From: Peronospora farinosa
Lineage: Eukaryota > Oomycota > Peronosporomycetes > Peronosporales > Peronosporaceae
Assembly: GCA_947646735.1 (NCBI GenBank)
Contig: CANTFK010000909.1
Span: 124,001-188,000 of the forward strand
Length of the DNA: 64,000 nucleotides
Reading direction: 5' to 3'
The notes beneath the pieces were generated by a model that saw nothing but the letters and a program-made list of their open reading frames with translations, had not been told where the DNA came from and made no database searches. The position numbers and the translations under genes are program-made. Shown here piece by piece: positions 32,201 to 42,936 of the stretch (positions are counted from its first letter, which is position 1; every line of letters begins with the position of its first letter).

Positions 32201-32816
32201 CACTCGAGTGTAATTTGATCAACGTGGGTTTGATTTCCATAGTATCAGTTTCATCTTCCAACTCGGTCGATAAATTCTCGAGCAACTCTTTCTGTAAAAA
32301 CTGCAATTGACACGCATCCGACGTCGCATTTTCACCCGACAACATGGCATCATAAGCCCTGGAAAAAGCATGATAAAAGTCCGCAAACTCATCCTTCTCA
32401 GGATCTCCAATACTAAGTGTCACGTCCTTGACATTCAAACAGGAAATAAAACTAATGACCGTCACGGCTTTTCCATCGTCACTTGCGCCATGAACATCCC
32501 CAACCATTGGTGCTTGAGACAAGAAATGAGTATCTGTAAAGGTAAAATCCCGTCCTAATCGTCGACTTTTGCTTGTACGAGTCCTGAACGTATTGCTATC
32601 AGTAAGAAAAGAACCACAAGTGGTTGCAAGACATTCCGATTGGGCACGTAAATGACGATAAACCTGAGCAACATGGACTGGACTACAGTGATAAGTACAA
32701 AAAGCTTCTTGCGATACAAATTGCAAGCCTCGGGCATCACGATATGGACTTGCTCCTATTTCATACTGGTTAATTGCTACGAGTAATAGACATAGAGAGA
32801 GAAAGAATAGACACAT
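29247..32816 (-). CDS. Membrane-anchored subtilisin-like serine protease (S8)
   Basis: Single exon, 1189 aa, ATG at 32816. The signal peptide is LFFLSLCLLLVAI. A long pro-region (about 30-420) precedes the peptidase domain, whose catalytic triad is visible: Asp443 in GITDTGLYIDH, His491 in CGHGTHVSGIL, Ser692 in GTSQSTPV; the oxyanion Asn is in VAAAGNSGE. A C-terminal beta-type domain follows (about 760-930, including RVTLVWTDPPAS), as in Kp43-like subtilases. A single TM helix (WIMIGAIIVCVLVLLFVVAL, about 958-982) anchors it, leaving a roughly 200-residue basic Arg/Ser/Asp-rich cytoplasmic tail. Secreted subtilases in oomycetes process surface and secreted proteins; the long RS-like tail is unusual for the family. 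Confidence 0.9.
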   Translation of the reverse strand: MCLFFLSLCLLLVAINQYEIGASPYRDARGLQFVSQEAFCTYHCSPVHVAQVYRHLRAQSECLATTCGSFLTDSNTFRTRTSKSRRLGRDFTFTDTHFLSQAPMVGDVHGASDDGKAVTVISFISCLNVKDVTLSIGDPEKDEFADFYHAFSRAYDAMLSGENATSDACQLQFLQKELLENLSTELEDETDTMEIKPTLIKLHSSENDELACLKKIKQLWPVTSESHTPFLTRSDQENVKATVMLVHVSALMGDDILALPCVESVTVLPAILKLMPFAKSSYALSRDSTKSKEGPALEIKLANVVITAQALTRLSTRVTKATGIQNLITMKSSTAETGGVLVQAAVDDYHTWTLALAIVLDDEAVEWVDLQQVVTTSSLQALKTPAIEQRLLRQNFDEETDMDETKLEHTSRRLDDYVQDVMGVNIMREHNITGSSIIVGITDTGLYIDHDQFDQESRKMYDAEDMTARKVVYYQTFANNVDEAEGGTCGHGTHVSGILAGSSYNKMNSNLGIASSARIAFMDVGKQDAKCAGNSGCDVSLETPGEVANLMKAQVDTGAKIFSFSWGTGANDYNTQTEQVDEYIYNNPEILIIVAAGNSGEKGSHTISSPSGAKNVVSVGASLNSVASFVATPCQTVLNENTVASFSSIGPTLDGRQKPDLVAPGMTIISSQSEKPGSTTKSSAVCPLQGTSQSTPVIAGMAVLIYEWLRDGWWKNGVPDPTFGMDTIPASLIKALLLHSSEAMSRRLVQPGTGVTSCVALEAAAKPLKSYPDFNQGYGKPTMLNLVSFLDTNGDSSVSSSSSNTIYFFPNSSDGSEPSVVEGSEVTFHFMLTAGVNLRVTLVWTDPPASVGSKLALQNDLDLTLKVANTTALFYPLSGNGARDSVNNVEMVEVSYDDVFLAVTKAGRVVKDGNIYVQAVVSGHSVKAGENATTTGQKFSIVASSIPSSTSMVSSSAEDAAFWQPWIMIGAIIVCVLVLLFVVALIWRMRVKTDNLKANALASAVGGRTKRSHGDQYKRAIDERVSVPFIHPNYYNVKAGGIRSSALEPLSSRRCAYDPSAGVLREPSRRPVGDFDPSAAAKCVPSRRSGDSIEPTSAQKSGRRAAAVALQTPATPSQKTSRRNREYQDGSDRRLEKKRSDSSDLDYKRSERRRNDSNDRSDRSDRPARTRTRTKSARKKEPIIRDTAY

Positions 32817-33345
32817 GCCGGAACTCCGGGCCTAAAATCTCTATGCGGCATAATGGGACGTAGGACACGAGACGAGCAGAAAGGACGGGGACGACCCGGC
32901 TTTGTTGCTTTCGTGTCCGCTGGGGAGACGCGGCTATGTACAATATGTCGTGTGGATGTGGGAACAGGGCTTGGAGGGACCTGTGGAAATGAATATTTAG
33001 GATGAATGGAGGAGGATAGGAAAAGGGTGGGATGGAGACCTGGGAAATGTAATAGATGGGGAGGATCTATTAGAGTCTAACGAGTCAGTGTGGGTTGACC
33101 AATGAATGGACACCGTATGGCGTAGCAGATGGTATCAAGACTAAAAATTAGAGGTCTTTTTTGGTCGCAAGATTGTTCGTGCTTCGTACTTTAGAGGATT
33201 ATGGGTCAAAGTGCCTAAAATTGGTCGTCTAAAATGGGTACTACAAATTGTACGACTTCCTATACGTATATGACTAAGTACGTCTCACTAAGTTCGTGTC
33301 GTGAAAACCACCCGTCTTAACAACTGTAGCACGGACGGATATTCG
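32817..33345. promoter_or_regulatory. Shared upstream interval between subtilisin and CCA enzyme genes
   Basis: 529 bp between divergent start codons. It contains G-rich purine stretches (about 32990-33060) and no ORF of note. Both promoters are presumed to lie here. Confidence 0.4.
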
Positions 33346-35178
33346 ATGCGTTCACTTCTAACGCGTCGTGTGCGTTTCTATCGACACTTGAGCCATTTTC
33401 CTATTGTGTCGAGAATCGCGAGCATCTCCTCTATCTCTTCATCTAATAACGGCAATGTACCGCTCTCTACAGCCTCCACCCTAAGCCAAAACCTGGTGTT
33501 AACATTGACACCTGCCGAAGATTCGCTTTTTTCGTTTCTCGAGTACATCCAGCGATTATATGCCCCTAAAACACAATTGCGAGTTGCTGGTGGATGGGTT
33601 CGTGATAAACTTCGTGGTACTGAAAGTGAGGACATTGATATTGCACTGGACAACGTCATGGGTGCGAAATTCGCACAATTCATAACGACATTCCAGCGGG
33701 AACGGAAATTGCCTCCAAGTTCTGTTGGAGTTGTTAAAGCCAATTCGAACAAGTCCAAGCATTTAGAGGTGGCGACGGTGATGATTGAAGGGGCCGTGGT
33801 GGATCTCGTACATCTCCGAGCGGAGGAATATACTCAAGAGAGTCGAGTTCCAGACGTTAAGTTTGCAACTCCAGCAGATGATGCGAGTCGAAGAGATTTG
33901 ACTATCAATGCATTGTTTTATAACTTGCATACGAAACAAGTGGAAGATTTTACGGGGAGAGGAGTGCAGGATTTGAAAGAGGGGATCATTCGTACACCGA
34001 GAGACCCAGTGCAGACTTTTCTGGACGATCCGTTACGGGTATTAAGAGCTCTGCGATTTGTATGTGAGTTTCAATTTACGCTCGATCCGGCGCTAGAGAG
34101 GGCTGTGCTTGAACAGAGAGAGATCGTAGATGCCATGAGAAGGAAAGTCAGTCGTGAGCGCATTGGAATTGAAGTGCGCAAGATGCTTTCGGGCAAGGAT
34201 CCTGCACGTGCCTTCAGTCTATTGCGGAAGTTTGACCTGCTCGATTTGGTATTTAACGACACTGCTGGTAAGGTGGGCAAGGAAGAAGAAGCTGATAAAG
34301 TAGAAGACGATGGTTTCAAGTACTCGCCGCGCGAGTGGACCGAGTCAATCCAGACTCGTGCCTTTCACTATCTCAACTATCTACAGCACAGTCGTCTGGC
34401 GCTGGCGCAGTGCGAGATATCAAATGTAGAGTCAACAGCCGCCATCTTTGCGCCTCTCTTTCTGCGAAAACTACCCAATGTTACGCTTGATGGCTTCACG
34501 AGAGTGGGCCCACCTCTTCACAACGAGTTTCACGGGATTACTGAGCAAGAGATTATAGCTAGTTCGCTCGAGTTCCTTGACCGTCAGAAAAAAATTGTCG
34601 CCGCACTTGACTCGACTGAAATTGTGGAAATGCTGAAAGTGCATGTGAAGTGGCCAAAACCAGCAGGAAAGCGTGTGGCCTTGATCATCGAAGCTATTGC
34701 CACATATCCCGAGCACGAGTCCAATGGTTTTGCATCATGGCACTTGTCAAAAGAAGACCACGAAAATTGCCACCACTATGAGGGTACAAATATGAAGCAC
34801 CGCGTGCAGCAGTTCATGTGGATGATGCAGTATCACTCGGTTCTTGCGCCTGCAATGACAATCTTAGTATCGGATTGCAGCTTTAATAAGCCGAGTGGGG
34901 AAGAAGTGGATCCAAAAGCACAAGAAGTGGCGCTCAAGGCATCTCTCGACCTGGCACATTCGTATACAAAGAGCGACCGAAAAGGTGACAAGGCGAGTCA
35001 ATGTCGTCGCCTTGATGGCAAGACTGTGCGGACTTGTCTTGGTCCTGGCTCTAGTAGAAACATCGCTCAGGCTCTTCGGGTTTTGCACGTATGGGAAAAG
35101 GCCCATCCGAACGCAAGCATTGAGGACGAGCTGATGTTTCTAGATCGACTAGCGCCTCTGCTCGTTACGTTCATCTGA
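33346..35178 (+). CDS. CCA tRNA nucleotidyltransferase
   Basis: Single exon, 610 aa from the ATG at 33346 (the frame opens earlier with GTG at 33301, not needed). It adds the 3' CCA to tRNAs. Class II features are present: GGWVRDKLRG and the metal-binding EDIDIALDN (residues about 81-102), RRDLTINALFYNL, DPLRVLRALRF (the conserved RxxR motif), and RRKVSRERIGIEVRKML. The start (RSLLTRRVRFYRHLSHF) is a good mitochondrial presequence; as in other eukaryotes, one gene could feed both cytosol and mitochondria through alternative start codons. The C-terminal helical part is longer than bacterial enzymes but normal for eukaryotic ones. Confidence 0.95.
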   Translation: MRSLLTRRVRFYRHLSHFPIVSRIASISSISSSNNGNVPLSTASTLSQNLVLTLTPAEDSLFSFLEYIQRLYAPKTQLRVAGGWVRDKLRGTESEDIDIALDNVMGAKFAQFITTFQRERKLPPSSVGVVKANSNKSKHLEVATVMIEGAVVDLVHLRAEEYTQESRVPDVKFATPADDASRRDLTINALFYNLHTKQVEDFTGRGVQDLKEGIIRTPRDPVQTFLDDPLRVLRALRFVCEFQFTLDPALERAVLEQREIVDAMRRKVSRERIGIEVRKMLSGKDPARAFSLLRKFDLLDLVFNDTAGKVGKEEEADKVEDDGFKYSPREWTESIQTRAFHYLNYLQHSRLALAQCEISNVESTAAIFAPLFLRKLPNVTLDGFTRVGPPLHNEFHGITEQEIIASSLEFLDRQKKIVAALDSTEIVEMLKVHVKWPKPAGKRVALIIEAIATYPEHESNGFASWHLSKEDHENCHHYEGTNMKHRVQQFMWMMQYHSVLAPAMTILVSDCSFNKPSGEEVDPKAQEVALKASLDLAHSYTKSDRKGDKASQCRRLDGKTVRTCLGPGSSRNIAQALRVLHVWEKAHPNASIEDELMFLDRLAPLLVTFI

Positions 35179-35454
35179 TCCTAGAGGCTGTCCTGTCATA
35201 ATAAATGTTAGCCAGCAACCAGTGTCCCTGTTGTCATAGATGGGAATAAACAATATTTTTTTCCTTAGAATAAAGCCAGTTTTTATTCAGAGTATACTTT
35301 GTATAGATACAGGGGTTTAAAATAGAGTCCATCGTCCTCTCTATTTTATTTCACAACCTTATTCAAGTATACTTATCGTCGTATCTCCTGTATACTACTA
35401 TCCGGACCAACAAAACCAATCGGAAAAATCGTCACTCTGTCTTTACTCCTCTCC

Positions 35455-36942
35455 ATGGCGTCGCTCTCTCTCCGGTCTCGGCTATGGCGCACGCCATGCA
35501 TGCGCTTCCATGCACACGCCTTGCACTCAAGCTCAGGTCCTCTGCATCCATGTGCAGCGTGGCGTTCCCAGACGTCTTCATCTGACTCGACGGTGCCGCA
35601 ATTAATCGTGCGAAATGCCGCAAAAACATCCGGATATTTGGATATTTTGTTGCCATTGCCAGGTGTAAAAGGCCTTACACGGTTAGGGTTACAAGACTCT
35701 ACTGCCAGTGTCAAGGATTTAATTCAAGTGCTGAGACAGACTGATGCGTCACTGAAGACTGTAGAGGTGGCTACACTCGACAGCATTAAGTTCGCACGGA
35801 CTGTGCGACTAGGGGAACTTACGTCGATGGATTTTTGTCTTCGACTAAATCATGTGAATGTCTTAGTAGAGAGTGACGCTGCGATGATCAATGATCGGAG
35901 AGAGAGGGTGGAAACCGTTGCTTTTGCAACTGTCAAGGCGGAAATTGAGAAAGATCCACGACTTACTGTGAGTTGCACGAGTTTAATTTTCTGTTTTTTT
36001 GTGTATACAAAGTGGTAGGGGTGGGGGTATTCATTCTTTTTTTGTGGTTTTTTAGATGCCGCTGCAAGAATTTTACCGAATGTGTCACAATGCGGGCGCA
36101 GAAGAGGCAGTAGCAACCAAATGGTTACGAGAATTGCAACGTCGAAATGTAGTGGTGCATTTTGACCAGTCGAAAAATGTGCAATTGGAAAATGCCGTGA
36201 TTTTACGACCCTATGTAAGACTTTTTTGGAAATTTGAAAAGGACTTATTGCTGGATATTTTTTCAACTAATTCTGGATGTTTTTCAACTAATTTTGGATG
36301 TTTTTCAACTAATTTTGGATGTTTTGTATTTAGAGTTTGGAAAGTGTATTGACATTACAGAATGCATTAGACTCGGAGCTGTATAATATCAAGCATGACC
36401 GCCGTGTAAAAGAGAGTCAACTTGCTGCATTGAAAAGCTCCATGAAGAAATTGCAACAAGTGGCACATGACGTGCACGTGGCGGCGCACCGCATGCCAAA
36501 TGTACAAAAGTGGATGGGGCTCAGTGGCCTCACTGGTTTATATAGTGTACTACTGTACTACGTCTGGAATGTCTACTCGTGGGACGTTATGGAGCCAATA
36601 ACGTACTTTATTGGCTTTACGGCAGTATTGGGTAACTCGTTTTACTCTAGTATTACGAAAAAGGTGCGTGTTGCAAAAAAATATCGTAGTTTTTGTAAAC
36701 TGGATATTTTTGATTTTTGTAATGGCAATAATGATGTTTTTTTGTGTTTGATACAGGATCCGACATACAGCAACATATGGCAGAAACGATATGCCAAACG
36801 GGTGGAAGTGCTGAGTAAAAAGCGAAAATACAACCCCACGGAGCTCGTAGAGCTGAAAGCCCGCATTGTCGACCTTGAGAATGACATTATGCTACTTTCG
36901 CAATGGGAAAAAGTCAATGTGGTTAAGCCGAACCAGCATTGA
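35455..36942 (+). CDS. Mitochondrial calcium uniporter (MCU) pore subunit
   Basis: Four exons: 35455-35967, 36056-36214, 36334-36663 and 36757-36942; introns of 88, 119 and 93 bp, all GT-AG and phase 0, giving 395 aa. It forms the Ca2+ channel of the inner mitochondrial membrane. The selectivity filter is W307-D308-V309-M310-E311 followed by P, the DxME/DIME-type motif, between two TM helices (LSGLTGLYSVLLYYVWNVY and PITYFIGFTAVLGNSFYSS). Coiled coils flank the membrane part. Exon 1 starts with an Arg-rich presequence (SLRSRLWRTPCMRFHAHAL). The filter has Val where animals have Ile, a conservative change. Confidence 0.93.
36251..36325 (+). repeat. 21-bp tandem repeat in MCU intron 2
   Basis: Units at 36251-36272 (22 bp), 36273-36293, 36294-36314 and a partial one at 36315-36325, each of the form (c/t)tggatgtttttcaactaatt. 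It lies just before the 3' splice site and adds most of this intron's pyrimidine content and extra length. Confidence 0.9.
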
Positions 36943-37181
36943 CAACCGACTGATATTTTCTTCTTCAACAAGCAATGTTTCAGTGGGAAACGTATTTGGC
37001 AACTTTTAAGTGAAACGAACGAAGCTTCAACTTCAAGTCTTGATAAAAATGCATTTTAAATCTGATAGAAACCTTTTCAACCAATCGTCATCGTATCGCT
37101 TAAATATCCACGAATTATTTGTCAGCTCGTTGAAAATTAACTTTTTTATCTACAAAACCGAGAAAGAAAGATCCAGTAAAT

Positions 37182-37771
37182 ATGGCGGCAAACCAGAGCA
37201 TCAAGGAGCTTCTGGCGGCCGAGACGAAAGCTTCCAAGATTATAAGCGAAGCACGTCAAGGTAGATTGTCAGCCATCATTTAATACTTCGTTGATAATAT
37301 CCGTAAAAATAACGTAAAATAAAATATTTAGAACGTGGCGAACGACTAAAACAGGCAAAATTGGAGGCGGAGGCTGAAATCACAGCTTATCGTAAGAAAA
37401 TGAAGCATACATTTCAGCTGAACAGCAACACCGACGTAAGAATTTTTTTTGAAAATATCACAGAAATCTGTGGGAGAGACAAATGAAAGGAAAATCTGGG
37501 ATATATTTTTAATTGGGATTTTATCTGTTTTGTTGCAGCTTTTGGGAAACGACCAGAATGTATTGGAAGAGGAGACTCAGCGTGACATTAAAAAGATGGA
37601 GTATGTTTTTTTAATTTGTAGTCTGATTTTTGCTTTTTTTGGTACAAAAAAAACTGATTTTTTACTTTTTGAAGGACCGAGTTCGAGCAGAATAAGCAGG
37701 CAGTCGTTGCCATGATGGCACAACATGCTGTCCGTGTGCAAATCCGTGTACCTGAGGCACGTAAAGCGTAG
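37182..37771 (+). CDS. V-type proton ATPase subunit G
   Basis: Four small exons: 37182-37260, 37332-37435, 37539-37600 and 37675-37771; introns of 71, 103 and 74 bp (GT-AG), giving 113 aa. Subunit G is part of the peripheral stalk of V-ATPase, paired with subunit E as a long coiled coil. Exon 1 encodes SIKELLAAETKASKIISEAR, matching the family start; exon 2 RGERLKQAKLEAEAEITAYR, the most conserved segment; exon 3 NVLEEETQRDIKKM; exon 4 FEQNKQAVVAMMAQHAVRVQ. The length is normal (110-120 aa). No single-frame ORF shows this gene; it emerges only after splicing. Confidence 0.92.
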
Positions 37772-38235
37772 AGTGAGAAGAGAAAGTTGCAATCAGAACC
37801 GCAAAAGAGCAAGACATTTGCTTTAAATAAAAATATTTTTTTTTTCTCGTAGGATCACAACAGACAAAAGATTTTTTTTATTGAAAAATGTATTTGTAAA
37901 ATTGAAAATAAAGAGTTGTTAGTATAATTTATGCCTCGTGGTGGGGTATCTCCATGTGAATTATGGCATTATACATAACTGTAATTTAAACTTAAGAACA
38001 AGTAAAACACAATTAATTACCAAGTCTTTCCTTCCAACGAGAAAATATTGTAGTAAATATTCCTATAGCATCTACTACCAAGTAGGGTCAAAAAGCTCAA
38101 ACTACCATCTATCTCTTCGATGACCAATATGCAGCACTTTCAAGTAGATGAATCAATAAATACTAGAAGAAAAACAAAACTATCCATAACTTTGTCGTTT
38201 CCAATGTTAATGTAATAAGTCTGTCCTTTCATGTT

Positions 38236-39009
38236 TTACCTTTTCAACTTTGTCAACATTCTCCGCTTCGGATGTTTTGCCAAAGGATGTTCATGATTGC
38301 GTGAAAGCACTTGAGCACGATGTTTGTTGAGATTACAAATAGCTGCACGACTAACGTGATATTCCTTGGCCAATGCTGATTGTTTTTCACCTTGAGCAAT
38401 CCGTATTAAGATACGTCGACGGTCAATTTCACGTAGATATCGTGAATTCTTTGACTTTGAGTCACGTCGGACACGACAAACAGGTTCAGATGCCCAAATG
38501 ACTGGACGTGATGTCGTGACTTGCTCTTCTGGTTTCCAGCTTTCCATCATTTCATTCGGAGTTTTCAAAACAAAGTTGTTGAGATTCCTATTCCATCCGT
38601 GAAACCTATTTTCCGTTGTAGTGAGAGCTGTTGTGAAAGGTGCTAACTTAAAAGCTGGAAGCGTGATAGTACTAGGTCGTCCTGTTAAACTTGGTGGTGT
38701 CCAGCATTCAAAAGTATTCTCGGTCTTACCTACTCGATGCTGCAATTCGTAGCTCGGGTTATTCATAGATACAAACGAATCACTCTTTTGAATTGTACCA
38801 AGGCGTTGGAGGAGAGTAGCTACACCAGGAAGTCGATCCACGTGACCTCGATTTGGAATACGAGTGTTTGAAAAACGACGACCGTGTTCGTAACGGACAA
38901 AAGGTTGACGAGAATGTAGCAACAGATGATACTCATTGGATGCTACGAGAGATTTGGAATCGTCGAGATTCGTAGATGGAAAATTGCCGGGGTAGTAACT
39001 TGGAACCAT
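38236..39009 (-). CDS. Psq-like helix-turn-helix protein, intact copy
   Basis: Single exon, 257 aa, ATG at 39009. Residues about 185-235 form the only recognisable domain: YLREIDRRRILIRIAQ, then EKQSALAKEYHVSRAAICNL and NKHR, which reads as a pipsqueak/homeodomain-like HTH with the recognition helix at VSRAAICNLNKH. The N-terminal part is disordered, with many Ser, Thr, Asn and Pro, and the C-terminus is basic (KHPKRRMLTKLKR). It is probably a nuclear DNA-binding regulator. A related but broken copy lies 1.1 kb upstream on the same strand (40085-41269), so the pair arose by tandem duplication. Such HTH domains may also derive from transposases; no catalytic domain is seen here. Confidence 0.7.
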   Translation of the reverse strand: MVPSYYPGNFPSTNLDDSKSLVASNEYHLLLHSRQPFVRYEHGRRFSNTRIPNRGHVDRLPGVATLLQRLGTIQKSDSFVSMNNPSYELQHRVGKTENTFECWTPPSLTGRPSTITLPAFKLAPFTTALTTTENRFHGWNRNLNNFVLKTPNEMMESWKPEEQVTTSRPVIWASEPVCRVRRDSKSKNSRYLREIDRRRILIRIAQGEKQSALAKEYHVSRAAICNLNKHRAQVLSRNHEHPLAKHPKRRMLTKLKR

Positions 39010-39262
39010 TTTCGTGTCAAGGGGAGATGGATAAAGATTGAATGAAGGATAATCGAGTTGATGATAAGCTGAAGCGGTTTTGACCTCGATGGTTCAGTTA
39101 CGGACCGTCCCGAAAAGGTGTGACTCAGTTTCGACGAGTGATTAAGTGATGATTCACGTGTTGAACTTGTTTGAACTTGGTCCTTCAAAACTTGGTATTA
39201 CTGCTTGGAATGATCCGCTTATGGCAAGAAAAGTAGTCGAAGAACGTACTCAAATTCGAGTC

Positions 39263-39613
39263 TTATGCTTGAGTTAGTTGCAGAGCTGTATCGCATATAT
39301 GCGTCGACATAGAATTTACGATCGATATGATTCCAGTGGTCACAACTTTGTGCGTGGATGAGTGCGACATCCTGAAAGTCTCATGAACCTTTTTGCGATA
39401 CTTGAAACGCTGTTGAAACTCCCAGTTCTCCGCCAAGATGACGTCGCAATGAAACCGTAATTTTCTTAGGTGTTGGTTGACCTCTTGGAAAGTTGTATCT
39501 TGTTCCTGTTCTTGAACGAGTTGTTGTAAGAACGAGTGCAAGCCATAGCAAGCACTTATTAACACACGGATGACTTTACCGTTGGTGAAATACCAGTAGA
39601 CTTTCCAATTCAC
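39263..39613 (-). other. Unrecognised open frame between the HTH paralogs
   Basis: A 116-codon minus-strand frame without an ATG start (opens about 39640) but with a protein-like composition: VNWKVYWYFTNGKVIRVLIS, then a Gln/Glu helix (QQLVQEQEQDTTFQEVNQHL) and FKYRKKVHETFR. It may be an exon or relic of a lost gene. No family is recognised. Confidence 0.25.
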
Positions 39614-40084
39614 TACGAGAGATCCGTTGGTGGCTTTGCTAATTAAAGGTGCGAACGTACGCTGCTTTGCATGTCATGGATGAGATTATCGAGATCCCAC
39701 GTGACAAATGGGATCGTACGATTTCACTTAACGGCTCAAGTCTGTTTACTCAAACAAACATAGTCCCATGACACATCAACGAAATCAATTGGACATGATT
39801 GTCCACTGCAATCTCGTTGTGACTTGTACCGTCAAGTCAGTTACGAGGTAGTATCTTAGGAACAAGTAGATACTTAGCACATCAAGTACTCGATAATAGT
39901 ATGTAAGCTCTGCATTAACATAGTCATTTCTCGTTATTACTGTATCTTCAGTGTGTCTTTCAGCAAGCACTTCCTTGATGGCCGGAGTCATGGAATGTAT
40001 TTGCCTACTCAAATGGACCGGACGAAGCTATTGCATGTTCCATCGACTATCGTGAATGGTTGCAATGTTGCAGAGTATCATCGA

Positions 40085-41269
40085 TCAAAAGGCACCAAGT
40101 TTCGATTCAATTGGTGTTGATGCTGCATCTTCTGAATCGATCTCATCTGCTGACATTATCGTGTGTCTTGCTTCAGTCGTGCACTTTGCTAGTGGATCTT
40201 TGCACTTACGATGTTCGTGATGCTTGTTCAGGTTGCAAATCGCAGCTCGGGTGACGCAAAATTCTTTGAGCACGGACTGCCTCCTACCACGGTCTGGATG
40301 ATTCATCCGTTCATTTCACTCATGAAGCTCAATCCTTTGATTGTTTTGACTGGTGTTAGAGTCATTGATCAAGATCGGTGGCTGGAGTATCGGAAGCTGG
40401 AGTTCACTTGATACCGTTGAAAATGAAGGTACGAATCGAGGTCCGTCATTTTTCTTGGCAGGATCGTACCCAATGCGATTGTTCTCAAAGTGGTCAAAGA
40501 CTTCAGCCAGTTCTTGCATTTGAAAAGCTTGAGCACGCACTTTGGAGGCTGCAAGTCGTCGTCTTGGACTTGTGCGTCGTCTTTGAGGATGTTTTTGCTG
40601 CTTGTTTGGATGTTCTGCATGTTCCCAGGATATTACGATGGGATCACACAACCTTTCTCTAGCAACAGACACCCATGTCGAGGCGTAGGGTGACCAGCGG
40701 TTTTGTCGATTAGTCGGAGACATAGCAAAACGGTTCCTTTGCATCTCGGTCGGCTGAATCGGAAGTGCTGATAGCCCTGTAAATGGAGTTGACTGGACCT
40801 GTAAATCTGAAGCGTTTGTCGATGAGCTAGCTGAAGTCACAGCGGATTGAGTACGTTCGTGTGAAGGTAGCTGCACTTGGTGTCTTGTACTTGAGACCTG
40901 TTTGAGACTGGACACTTGTTGATGAAAATGCTGTCTCGCAGTGGTCGCATCAAAGGAGTTGTCATGCTGAAAGTGAAAGTTGTGCGATGGCAAAAGCGAT
41001 GCCATGCTTGGCAACATTGTGCGTGAACAAACGCTCTCTTCTTCTTCAAGTGACCCACCTCTCGGTCGCTGGTTTCGAGAACGAAAACACTGATGGTCGT
41101 GAAGAATTGTATCGTAGAGATATCTCGAGTTGTCGCTGTTTTGGTCTCGAAAACTGAGTGATCCTCCAACGTTTTTCAAATGACATCGTTGCTTGGGCAG
41201 ACGTAGTGGAGGAAGGCTATGCTTTCTCAAGAGACGGCTATTGTAAAGTCCTTGTTCGTGCGGGAACAT
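40085..41269 (-). pseudogene. Psq-like helix-turn-helix protein, copy broken by in-frame TGA
   Basis: ATG at 41269 opens 317 codons to TGA at 40318-40316; the same frame resumes at once and ends at 40085. The 5' part is disordered, rich in Ser, Gln, His and Arg, with a basic block (KHPQRRRTSPRRRLAASKVR). The HTH lies after the stop: RRQSVLKEFCVTRAAICNLN, then KHHEH, which aligns with SALAKEYHVSRAAICNLNKH of the paralog at 38236-39009. The stop therefore removes the DNA-binding domain. First-helix residues also seem lost compared with the paralog. Either a decaying duplicate or a sequencing error; the extra divergence favours decay. Confidence 0.65.
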
Positions 41270-42936
41270 TTCAAAATGGTGCCAAGCATTTAAAGGTCTC
41301 GATATATCATCGGACCGTCAACAAACAGTGCAGTTGATATTCTACTACTTCAGTATGAAGTCAGGACGTTGCCTTGATTCAACAAAAGCTCCAAGAAGCA
41401 TGGCAAGTCATTGCACTGGCCCTACCAAGTAAATTAATTTTTTTACTTTGCATGTCTGTAGTTGTGCCACTGCAAGGTTTTGCTGGAAAATGAAATCTGT
41501 ATTGACGCTACGATAGCAAAGAAGCAAGTGACGAGCTTGCCACCAAGGAAGATTCAAGACTACATGAACACATGCCGACTATTCTGACGATATCGCAATT
41601 GGATTGTTGAATCAAGCATCAAGGTCACTACTGGTGCTTTGAGATCTAAAACCTCAGAGCAATATGCTCATCTCATGTCAGATGAAGCAGGAATTTGCAG
41701 CTCTTGTTGGTTGAACGACGCAACGATTGACACGTAAAGGATCTCGAACCATGCAACAGTTGATAATGAATGACAATTGGACGCAACCACGTGCATATAG
41801 GACGACGATTCGTCTACAACGATCTTTTATACTTATTTATATGAACAAAGTGACCACTTGGTCGACGTTCTATCGAATATGGAACGTCTTAAGCATACGA
41901 TTACCATGTAGAAGATCCATCATTTGAAATGGATCGATCCATTACTCACGTCAATAGAAAAGTACGTTGTTCTGGATAAGTGCGAGCACATTATGACTAC
42001 ATTTTTGTATAGTTATAAGGATATAGAGGTTTTTTATAAAAAGGATAAAAAGATGACGTGCTGTTGGATGCAAGTTGAGACTCAAGTAGTTTTGATTTCG
42101 ATAGAAAGATCATTTAGTCGTTCCTAACTATGACAGTAGGTCAATAACAATTGCACGGTGACACGCTACGCGATATACAAAGTAGCCCAGTCACACGTTC
42201 AGATAGTTGATAATGGAAAATGACTTAAGAAATGGCTACATGTCTGAATTTTGAAAAGAGTCAGATGCTTTTTTTTGGCTTAACTTCAACTACTGCGTAC
42301 TTAGTGATGGATGATTAACTGATACAGACAGACATGTATGTGATATTGACACAAAAAATAGGTCACTGGACTCAAAATGTCTGAAGATACTTTCAATAGA
42401 AATGGCCACTTGAAATGATTTATCTAACGGATTTTGCAAAAGCAACGTGTTGTCGCTGCTTTGTGCAGTAGATTGTTAGTAAACAATACCTATATGCCTC
42501 GTCTTTACTTAAACTAGTCTTTCCCGCCGTCGACAAAAAAAAGGTAACACTGATTTTGGGTCTAAATATGTTGCTCCGTTTTCACAAAAAAAGGTGGATT
42601 CTTCAGCCAGTTAGTAGTTTCAGCTGGCATCCATCATCGCGTGATTTCTATCACCAGCTGCATAAAATCCAGTCAGTTTGCCGATAATCTCTAAACTTTT
42701 CAACTCCTTTTTTTTTCTTCCAGTCAAAACAAAAGAACTTCTATTTGACCATCACTCTTAGTCTACCTTTTGGCAATTCGACTTGACACAAAGTCACTTT
42801 TCTGTTGGCATTGCAAGGAACGAGGCACGAAACACGACGCGACCTGGACGTCCCTGACATTACGACTCGGTATACACACGGCCACCAGACAATTCCTTTC
42901 TTCTTCTTTCCCATAGACGAACCCCAGTTTATCACG
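41270..42936. other. Intergenic, 1.7 kb, nothing recognised
   Basis: AT-rich, with short unsupported frames only (for example 41727-42127). Poly-A tracts near 42535 and 42585. The right end is the 5' flank of the four-TM protein gene. Confidence 0.6.

Noticed and set aside
40316..40318. TGA as selenocysteine in the HTH paralog
   Set aside because: No Cys at this place in the intact paralog and no redox context; a plain nonsense change explains it.
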